Part shown: one piece after another, positions 56,627-64,000 of the stretch
Layout of the letters: each line of letters opens with the position of its first letter
Numbering within the stretch: the first letter of the stretch is position 1
Assembly (NCBI GenBank): GCA_010094045.1
Contig: ML986629.1
Span: forward strand, 124,001-188,000
Direction of reading: 5' to 3'
DNA from: Lojkania enalia
Lineage: Eukaryota > Ascomycota > Dothideomycetes > Pleosporales
Length of the DNA stretch: 64,000 bases
Notes under the pieces: generated by a model
Database searches by the model: none
The model's input: only the letters and a program-made list of their open reading frames with translations
Told to the model about the DNA's origin: nothing
Position numbers and translations under genes: made by a program

Positions 56627-57583
56627 TCACCTCAATGCCCTTGAAAGCCATCGGTCCCACCATCTCCTAACGCCAAGAATGCTGTCTCGCCCGTCATTGT
56701 GTCCATCCTGACCGGCAGGATCACCCAAGATGGCTGAGAAGAACCAAAAGAATGCAGCGGTCCATGCAGCGACAGCGACTCCTATTGCAACGATTGACGA
56801 GAAAAGGTTGACGACGACCAGCATTGGTGGACTGTAGTCGGTTGCAGAGGAATGTGAGTAGATGAGATGGAGTTGCAGGTTCAACGGCGGAGCTAGGAAT
56901 GCCATAATTTGCGAGGACAATGGTGGGCGGTTCGTACACAGTCGGAACGGTTGAAGGAGGATAGCGATAAAGAGGCAAATGAATGTCCAGATGGTGATCA
57001 TGAACGATAGTATTGCGCAAGGTCCGGAGAGGAAGATCTGAAAACTGTTTAGCTGTAATTCGTTGATTGCGATCATAATTGAACATACTAGTAGTCGCAC
57101 TGCCTTCTCCTCGGGCTCTTTCTCATGGTATTCGCCAGAGTCATACACTGCCGCCGGCGCATCTGGATTTGATGATGAGATCCGGTTTGGCGAACGTGTC
57201 CCGCGGGCTGAGAGCTGTGCCTTCTCCGGATCCAGGTACGCTCTCGGCGGATACGCCACTAGCGATGGCGCCTGGTGAATTTCCGAGATGGATCTGTGTT
57301 TTCGGCCTCTGGAGGATATGCTGCTGCTAGGGCTTGGCGGGCTAGAGGCCTTTGGCGAAAACGGATGCGAAATGACGGAATCATGGCTGCGGCCATTGCT
57401 CCCTTTGCTCCCTCGCTCGGGCCGCGAGCTCAGTCGCGGATATGTGTCCTTCTCATCATATTCGTACTCGGGATTGCTGGTGCTGGTGTCGTGGCTCCGC
57501 TGATGATGGTGATGGTGGTGGTGGGAGAGCTGCTGGGGAAGCGCGACCGGCGAAGGGGCGGTCGGCGGAGGCTGGGGTTCCAT
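56627..57583 (-). CDS. Proline/serine-rich N-terminus, C-terminal multi-pass membrane protein
   Basis: Exons 57583-57089 and 57037-56627, 301 residues. The 51-nt intron (GTATGT..CTAAACAGTTTTCAG) is a multiple of three and open, so unspliced it adds 17 residues. N-terminal about 160 residues: His-rich tract (HHHHHHH), many Ser/Pro and SPPSPSSSISS-type sequence, with likely phosphosites. C-terminal part: CAILSFMITIWTFICLFIAILL, then IMAFLAPPLNLQLHLIYS, then MLVVVNLFSSIVAIGVAVAAWTAAFFWFF, about two or three membrane spans, ending in a basic tail (VRRWWDRWLSRALR). No family recognised; location in an endomembrane is inferred. Confidence 0.75.
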   Translation of the reverse strand: MEPQPPPTAPSPVALPQQLSHHHHHHHQRSHDTSTSNPEYEYDEKDTYPRLSSRPERGSKGSNGRSHDSVISHPFSPKASSPPSPSSSISSRGRKHRSISEIHQAPSLVAYPPRAYLDPEKAQLSARGTRSPNRISSSNPDAPAAVYDSGEYHEKEPEEKAVRLLVCSIMIAINELQLNSFQIFLSGPCAILSFMITIWTFICLFIAILLQPFRLCTNRPPLSSQIMAFLAPPLNLQLHLIYSHSSATDYSPPMLVVVNLFSSIVAIGVAVAAWTAAFFWFFSAILGDPAGQDGHNDGRDSILGVRRWWDRWLSRALR

Positions 57584-59004
57584 GGCCGGAGGAGGGTGGT
57601 GAGCTGGCTACGGGTGGACACACATCAATGGCTGGTGTGAGGCCGGTGAGAGGAGTGATGGCAACGAGGCAGCTGTCATGATATAGTTCGAACAGAGCCT
57701 TCCCCTCAGGAGAGGCAAGACAAGTGGTTACATACAACTTACGCTCTCAAGAGACTTGGGTGAAGTCTTGGGCTTGGCCATCTCCTACACCAGAGCCCAT
57801 ACCAAGCCTTGGCATGGAGCTGGGCAGTGGTCGACACGTCGGCGCACGACCAATCACAGGGCGCCGCCGTCGGCCCACCGCGGGCGCTCGCTGCGTCTTG
57901 TCCAGGACATGCTGAGGCCGACAAGACGGAATGCGCGGCACCAGCGAGGGGCCCGGGCGTGTTGGAGGAGCGGGCAATCGTCGCGCAGTCCTGCCTTGGC
58001 CGGCCGCTTGGAGGAGCTGTGAGGGCCCTGCGAAGCGCGCCGAGTCTTCCTCCGCCGTGTGTCTGGGCGCGCACTGTCAGCGACGCACCACTTACGCCAA
58101 GCGACCAGACAAAGGACGGCAGCGCCCCGCCCACGCCTCCGCCGACCGCAGCATGCCAGCGAAACTCTTCGAATGCAGCCGGCTCACTCAGACTTGCGGT
58201 CATGTTGGGTGCGTGCCGAGATATTGGCCCAGAGGAGGCTCACAAGAGGACACAGGCCAGAATCAGCGGTGCAGGCGCGTACCAAGGCTGCACCGGTGTA
58301 ACCTCCTGTGCAATCTGCGCGCTCTTGGGGGAGGGGGAGGGTGCCGCAAAGATCGGATCATCCTGATGCGACCGCAGGCCTTGCGCATGCTGGGCGGAAA
58401 GAGGATGGTCACGTGGCTGGTGTCGTCCTGGCAGCTCTCCAGGGCTCCCACTCTTGCCCTCAGATTCGCCCGGCGCATGAGGTAGACACCAAGTAAGCCC
58501 GCTAATGGTCGCGTTATGGAGCTCTTTCTCGAGGCGTGGCTGAAGATGAGACGAAATGTCAATGTCGCCGCTGCGGACCCTCGGTTTCGCTCCTCGCGCG
58601 CCTGAAGGTTGTATCTGCCTGGCCGCTGCCTGCACTGTCGCCTGTACCTGGCTGGGTATACTCTCCATGGCGCGTAGAGCGGGTATATCTATACCTGACG
58701 CCGGTAGGAAGCAGTACATGTCGTTCTCCTTTCTCTCTCTCATCTCCATCCTTTTCCGTCTCAACCATCTTTGTCGTCATTACTCTATCCCCGCTCTAAA
58801 CCTGTGGGTCAATTCGGTCAGTCAGCCACGGTTCGCTCGGCGAACCATATCAGTAGATGATACCATCTGCATCGCCAGCCTCTGCTTGATCAGCCTTGCT
58901 CCTGCAGGCGGAGAAGGTTGTCGCATTGATATTTTTCTTAATCTTTTAAAGGGTTGAGGAATCATCCAGGCATCCTTATGCGGAGGAAGGTTGAGCTTCC
59001 GGAA
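57584..59004. other. GC-rich region with long overlapping frames on both strands
   Basis: 57.7-58.8 kb is GC-rich and shows open frames of 100-185 codons on both strands over the same bases (for example 57809-58366 plus, 57739-58203 minus, 58240-58764 minus). The minus-strand frame starting MESIPSQVQATVQAAARQ (ATG at 58668) is the least unlikely coding candidate, but no splice model or family supports it. Probably promoter sequence for the flanking genes, or a missed exon-rich gene. Confidence 0.35.
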
Positions 59005-62000
59005 ATGGCAATCACCACCCACCGAGCCCAGTTGCTAGCCGACACACCACAAGTCGTGGAGCGTGCTTGGAACGCTGCATTTCTTCTCCTTACTAGCAAC
59101 CATGTGACGAGTAATCAGTCGTGTATCGTGACTAGCCTTGTCAATAAGTTGTTATCCATCGTCGCCCTGCTCCCTACTCTTAAGGATCTCGTCGACTTCG
59201 ACCCCGACCTGGTGAATGCCGGCGAGGTTGACTACCTACTATCGTCCCTCACGCTCTGTCGTTCTATTCTGGCAACAGTTGAGAGTGCCGAACGCCATTC
59301 TGACCGGTCCCAGAGTGTACCAATCCACGACCAACATGCAGTAGCAACAGACATCCTTGCAGATGATCAAGTGAATGCGGCCGTAAATATTCTCACCCCG
59401 TGTATTCGCGGTATGGTTATGATGATCTGCAAGAGTAGAAGCAACCAACTTGAACGGTTGCCTTCCGCCGCGTACGTGATCGTGTCCAGGAATATTTCAC
59501 TCTATTTGCTAATGTGTTTTACACAGGAAAACCGACCATGATCAACGAGAGAGCCAGCGACTCCGTGAAGCACTTAGTCACCTAGATCTCGATGGTTCAC
59601 AGGCATCGGCGGGTTCCTCTTCTTTAAGACTTCCTATTCTACCCTCGACCCAGCTTCTCGAACTGCATGGTTGGCCTGACGTGTCCAATAACACCAATAT
59701 GGACTCCACACCTCCAACTTCATCCGCGGATGACCTACCCGCATATACACCCACTTCTACACGAGACAGCACTCCGGCAGCTGACGGCATTCAACCAGCC
59801 ACCAAATTAGAATCGACTATATCTCCCAATCCAAACGCTATGTCTAGATCACAATTTGAACCCGCCCAGCCTAAGGAGAATAGTTCGAGCATAGATCATT
59901 CATATATCCCTCAGGAAGGGGAAAGGAAGCACAAGACTGCCCCTAGAGCCACAAATGAGGATTCGACCGGAGGCAGACCCTGTGAGGACTCCTCTACCAC
60001 CGAGGATCCCTCTACCAGCTTACCTTCTCCTCAGCAACCTACAACAGTCCCATTCGGAGTTCCTGCACCTCCTACCTTATTCGGCGGACGATACGTACCC
60101 CCGCTATTGCCACCAACGCGCGGTCCGCCAACATTCCTAGAAGCCTATCTTCTCCGTCCAGTTTTTAAAGATCCGCACATGGCCATCGGATGGAGTTATG
60201 AAATCGAGCTCCTCCCTCTTAGCCGAACTTCTATAGAAGCGCATATGCGAAGCCTTGGCCAAGATTACTCTGTCGTTGACACCATGGCCAAGCTCCTACC
60301 TGAGGAGCTGCGCTTGATTACAACTCGTGTCCAATCCCGTCACCGCGGCCACCTCCTTGCAGCCCAGTACGGCAGTCCCACACACATGGAGACGAAACTC
60401 GGCTCTTTTCACGTCAAGTCAGTCTTCTTTATCCTTGAGACGGAATCACCACCCGAGCCAGTGCCTTTATACGGTACCGGAGGCAAGGTTATCGGATGGG
60501 GAAACGAAGACAAGATCTTAATGGGTAATCGTGGGACACAATCCTCAGCCTTCGGAGCCTTTGGAAGTGGATCCAGCTTTGGAAACAATATTTGCAGTCG
60601 TTTCCGAGGGTCCAGCGGGAATGAGGAGAAAGCGGTGCAGTTTCACAAGCAATTAGAGGAGCAAGGGGAAGTGGCCCGCTATTTCGAGGAAGACTCCACC
60701 GGTATCCTACATTACCAGTCGACCTACTTTATGGAACCTTATCGAAACGTTTCGTTCGAAGAGCTCAGACTCGCCGAGCAGAATGCAGGTTGGACAGGCC
60801 CCAACAGCATAAAAAGGCCAGGGACTACCCAGCCTGTGGTACTTCCTCAGCGCGACACCACTTCATCAATGGCTGGCAGTTCTTATGGAGGCTTTTTTGG
60901 AAACAGCTCTACCCTTCCATCCGGCTTGTTTAGCCAGATACCGTCTACTCAAAGCAGCCCTAGTACCGCCTTAGGCGGGCCTTTTGGGAACTTAGGCTCT
61001 CGGAGTACCTATACACCGTCTAGTGGGCCCTTTGGAAACTCAGGTGCTCAGAGCAGTTCCGGAGGACTATTCGGGAATACTAACTCTAAGCAAAATGGCT
61101 TGTTTGGTCAGGCGTCTGCTACTCAGAGCCGCCCCACCCCTTCAAGTTTATCATTTGAGAACTTGGACGGTCACAGCAATACTGTATCCAGCAGTCTTTT
61201 TGGAAATTCAAGGGCTCAAAGCAACAACACAACGGGATGTTTTTACGGGAACTCCAATACTACAAGCAATGCTACTCCAACGGGCAGTAGCTTGTTTAGC
61301 AATCTACGGACACAACCTCAAACTAGAAACTTTTTTGGAGATTCGGCTTCCCGAGATACAACGTCTCTCGCCGGAGGACTGTTCGGTAGTGTGCGCACAA
61401 TACCTTTTAGTCCATTTGGAGGAGCTGTTTCTGCATCCTCTGGGGGTTTATTTGGAGCGACTGCTACTCAGAACACAGCTGCTGGGAGTGGATGGGGATT
61501 ATTCGGCAGCATTTGTCCACCAAACGATGGTACGCAGCTTCGTACCTCCTTGTTCGGAAGAGGACTTGCCACCCAAAATGAGACAACTTCTTCTAGAGGA
61601 CTTTTCGGCAGCTTTGACAAGCCGAAACACGACGACTTCTTTGGAAGCGCCGCCCCCGCATGTCAAGACAGCTTATTCAGAAACACGGGCTCGCAAATCA
61701 ACTCCGCTTCTCTTTTCGGCCAAGCCGCGCCGGGTAACGCAACGGAGCATAGTGGCAGGAGCTTGTTTGGGTCACATGGCGGATGCTGCCGAGTGAACGA
61801 GAGCATCAATACAACCGCTCCACCGAGCTCATCCAACCACACATCTACCGATCCAACCGCCACAAACCCTTTCGCATTCTCGGTAACCCACCACGACGTA
61901 GACAGCTTACCCTACGAACCCCCAACTACCAACCCGCACTCCCCGTCCCCCTTCACAGCCGCAATCAAGCGAGCGGCACCGAGTTGCCGCGCCTGTAGTA

Positions 62001-62221
62001 CCAGCCTTTCTTTCCATAGTGAGAAGTGTCTAGAGGAGGAAGTCTGTATGAAGTGTCGGCCACCGCTGTTGGTGAAGGATAGGTGTGCTGTTTGTCTACC
62101 GATTGTGAAAGGGACAGCTACGGGAGCGCCGGAGGGTACAATGAGTGGGGGCAAGGAAGGCGGTATGTCGCTTGAGCAGGATGAGAGCAAGGGGAAGGAG
62201 AAGAGTAAGGAGAATGTATGA
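59005..62221 (+). CDS. GLFG-repeat protein with N-terminal helical domain and C-terminal Cys cluster
   Basis: Exons 59005-59471 and 59527-62221 around a 55-nt intron (GTACGT..GCTAAT..TTTACACAG); a less likely donor at CG-GTTGCC also keeps phase. 1,053 residues; ATG 58978 is an alternative start. Residues 1-155: helix-rich domain (VNKLLSIVALLPTLKDLVDF, EVDYLLSSLTLCRSILATVE). Residues about 160-330: Ser/Pro/Thr-rich. Residues about 330-430 include an ordered part (WSYEIELLPLSRTS; TKLGSFHVKSVFFILETESP). Residues about 500-920: some 20 FG motifs, many as GLFG, SLFG, PFG or FFG separated by Ser/Asn/Gln/Thr spacers. C-terminus: CRACSTSLSF..CLEEEVCMKCRPP..CAVC, a zinc-binding-like Cys cluster. The repeats resemble nuclear-pore GLFG nucleoporins, but the rest matches no nucleoporin I know. 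Confidence 0.78.
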
Positions 62222-62669
62222 GATATTTAAGGCTGGAGGTTAATGATTTGGAGAACGCCGAGGGCTGCTTGATGGGTGAGGTAGTGGGATTCCGGTGCGA
62301 AAGGTGTGATGGGTAAATTGTATCGGAAATGGATGCTTGCCTGGACTTCGAAGAATGCCCTGGAGGACTTGATTGGATTATGGCAGTCTGCAGCTGAATG
62401 AATCATTATGCATGCATGGTTAATTGATATAATGAACGATAACATTGGCAAAATTATCGCACGTTATGTTGAGGGTTTGAGATGCTTGATGCGATTGTGC
62501 GCGACTTGAAAAGTATACGCTTGAAAATAATACATTGATGGGTCCTCTTAGCCTCCTTCTAATCACTGTTTATGTTATATATGCTTGGCCGAAGAAAAGT
62601 TCCATGACGACATCATAATCCAGGTATAATCAGCAGGAATCATCGTCCATCGTATTATGAATCAGCCAG
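62222..62669. other. Intergenic between convergent genes
   Basis: 0.45 kb, no gene; contains 3' regions of the GLFG-repeat gene and myo-inositol oxygenase. Confidence 0.5.
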
Positions 62670-63705
62670 TCACCACTTGATCTTCTTGTCCCAGCCAATG
62701 TACTCATCGATGATGCCCTTGTAGTACTCCTGCCTAGCGTCAGTTTCCCCAAGCATATACAGGTGTCAAAGAGGGTGAAAAGCTTACCCTGAGCTCCTCA
62801 ACCTTGGGCACGTCATCGCTCTTGCTGTACAAATCATATGGGTTAAATGCCTTAACGGCCTCCAGCATCTTGACATCCTTTTCGTTCATCATCCACTTAT
62901 AGGCTCCCTGGTTGTGCCACGGATAGAAAGAGTGGTACCGGATCATGGCAAGGCCTTCGTCTGGGATCGTGCTCTGGTCCTTCATGATGTGGTACAAGTA
63001 CTCATCATGGCCCCAGCTCAGCATCACGTTATCGAGGCCGCAGCTTGGTGTGTAGATGCCGTACTCGGTGCTATAGATTGGATCTTTGGAATCTGGGTTT
63101 CCGATGAACGTGTCCGGGTAAATTATTCGGCGGTCGAAGGCACAGCCGACGGGGAATGTGTCCCCGACGACATCCCATTGGCCCTGCGCGCCGAAGAAGA
63201 AGAGCAATTTGCCGAGGTCGTGGATCAGGCCTGTGAGCTGCATCCAACGGGGCTTGCCGTCCCGTCGAATGGCTTCAGCAGACTGGAGCAGGTGCTCAAT
63301 CTGGGAGAGAGAGGTGTCTGGGTCAGACTCGTCAATCAGTGTGTTGAGCTTCTCCATGGCCTCCCAGACTGTCATTTCGGCACGCGTCTTGCTGTGGAAG
63401 GCGTTGCGGGCCTTGAGGTTGTAGGCTACCGTTTGCTTCTCGTGCTGCTCGCGGTAAAACTTTTTGACGCGGTCGCAGGCCTCCTCGTATTGGCGGAACT
63501 GGGCCTTGTCCTTTTGAGCGTCGAATTGGGACTGCTCATAGATGTTCTTTTCTTTTTGAGTGGCCATGCCATTCTTGACTTTCAGAGCGGCCTTAAGGAC
63601 GTTCACCTCGTCGATGGCGTCCGAGGTGGCTTCGAGGGCAACTCCATTGCGCTTCTTGAAGGGTTGAGCCACATTGGGTTGCTCAAAGATGGTGCCCGGG
63701 GCCAT
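62670..63705 (-). CDS. MIOX: Myo-inositol oxygenase
   Basis: Exons 63705-62788 and 62729-62670 around a 58-nt intron (GTAAGC..CTAGGCAG); the junction restores VEELREYYKGIIDEYIGWDKKIKW in frame. 325 residues, slightly longer than animal MIOX (about 285) because of an N-terminal extension. Di-iron ligands are in LTGLIHDLGKLL (His-Asp), SWGHDEYLYH and RYHSFYPWH, followed by the conserved DVKMLEAVKAFNPYDLYSK. The enzyme opens the ring of myo-inositol with O2 to give D-glucuronate, the entry step of inositol breakdown. The clear match in every block leaves little doubt. Functional link with the Gfo/Idh/MocA enzyme 25 kb upstream is only an inference. Confidence 0.96.
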
Positions 63706-64000
63706 TGTTGGAACTTTAATGTATGCTTGAGGGGTATCACAGAAAACAAAGAATCGACAAGATCGCGTTTTCAGGTCCGAATGTAATAGATCAGAAGACT
63801 AACATTAACAACAAAACAAGAGTCCAGTTGCGGGAGTTTAGAAAGATTCGAGCGATGAAGGAAAGATACTTATCTTTTCCAGCTCAGCAGAAGCAACACT
63901 CCACAACACACATCTTACGCCATCACGAAGTGTCCATGTCTGCCCGAAGTTGATCCAGCCTACCAGTTCTGCCAAAACCCCTGCTCTATGGCGTTTAGGA
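63706..64000. promoter_or_regulatory. Upstream region of myo-inositol oxygenase
   Basis: About 295 bp to the window end. No coding support; presumably MIOX promoter and 5' leader. Confidence 0.45.

Overview
The window comes from a filamentous ascomycete (Pezizomycotina) nuclear genome; I could not fix the class. The evidence is many genes with short introns (45-145 nt, GT..AG, with CTAAC- or CTGAC-like branch sites), fungus-restricted families (CFEM/GPI protein, secreted DUF3455 protein, fungal BTB-like protein) and typical fungal enzyme sequences. About 24 protein-coding genes are supported, and at least 12 only become complete once introns are removed. I saw no tRNA, rRNA, CRISPR array or intact transposon.

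Layout. 0-5.2 kb: an F-box-like/2EXR-type protein, a short-chain dehydrogenase and a coiled-coil protein. 5.9-8.8 kb: a bromodomain protein of the BRD8/Bdc1 type. 8.8-13.9 kb: a 5-kb gene-poor stretch with homopolymers, including 54 consecutive G. 13.9-24.3 kb: a bHLH transcription factor, a calcineurin-like phosphoesterase, a disordered protein of unknown role and a secreted DUF3455 protein, with wide gaps between them. 24.4-28.5 kb: a 1,374-residue ankyrin protein with a coiled-coil tail. 29.4-32.1 kb: a three-exon, eight-cysteine small secreted protein and a TMEM115-like Golgi/ER membrane protein. 32.5-37.2 kb: a polyol/sugar oxidoreductase cluster (KduD-like SDR, zinc sorbitol/xylitol-type dehydrogenase, Gfo/Idh/MocA inositol-dehydrogenase-like enzyme). 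38-42.8 kb: a small unknown protein, COX11 and a BTB-like protein. 43.4-45.9 kb: A/T homopolymers and an orphan ORF. 46-47.1 kb: a CFEM GPI-anchored protein with 11-residue repeats. 48.4-50.6 kb: anthranilate synthase component I (eight exons). 51-55.2 kb: a coiled-coil protein, urease accessory protein UreG and a zinc-finger-like protein. 56.6-57.6 kb: a membrane protein. 59.0-62.2 kb: a GLFG-repeat protein of unusual architecture. 62.7-63.7 kb: myo-inositol oxygenase.

Functional links. The SDR and the zinc dehydrogenase share a 470-bp divergent promoter, and the Gfo/Idh/MocA enzyme follows in the same direction, so the three look like one polyol or inositol catabolic unit. Myo-inositol oxygenase lies 25 kb further on; a pathway link to the cluster is only an inference. 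TrpE (tryptophan synthesis), COX11 (respiratory copper delivery) and UreG (nickel loading of urease) are ordinary housekeeping genes. The most unusual items are the GLFG-repeat protein, the very long degenerate ankyrin protein, the small secreted cysteine-rich protein and the poly-G tract in the gene-poor stretch.
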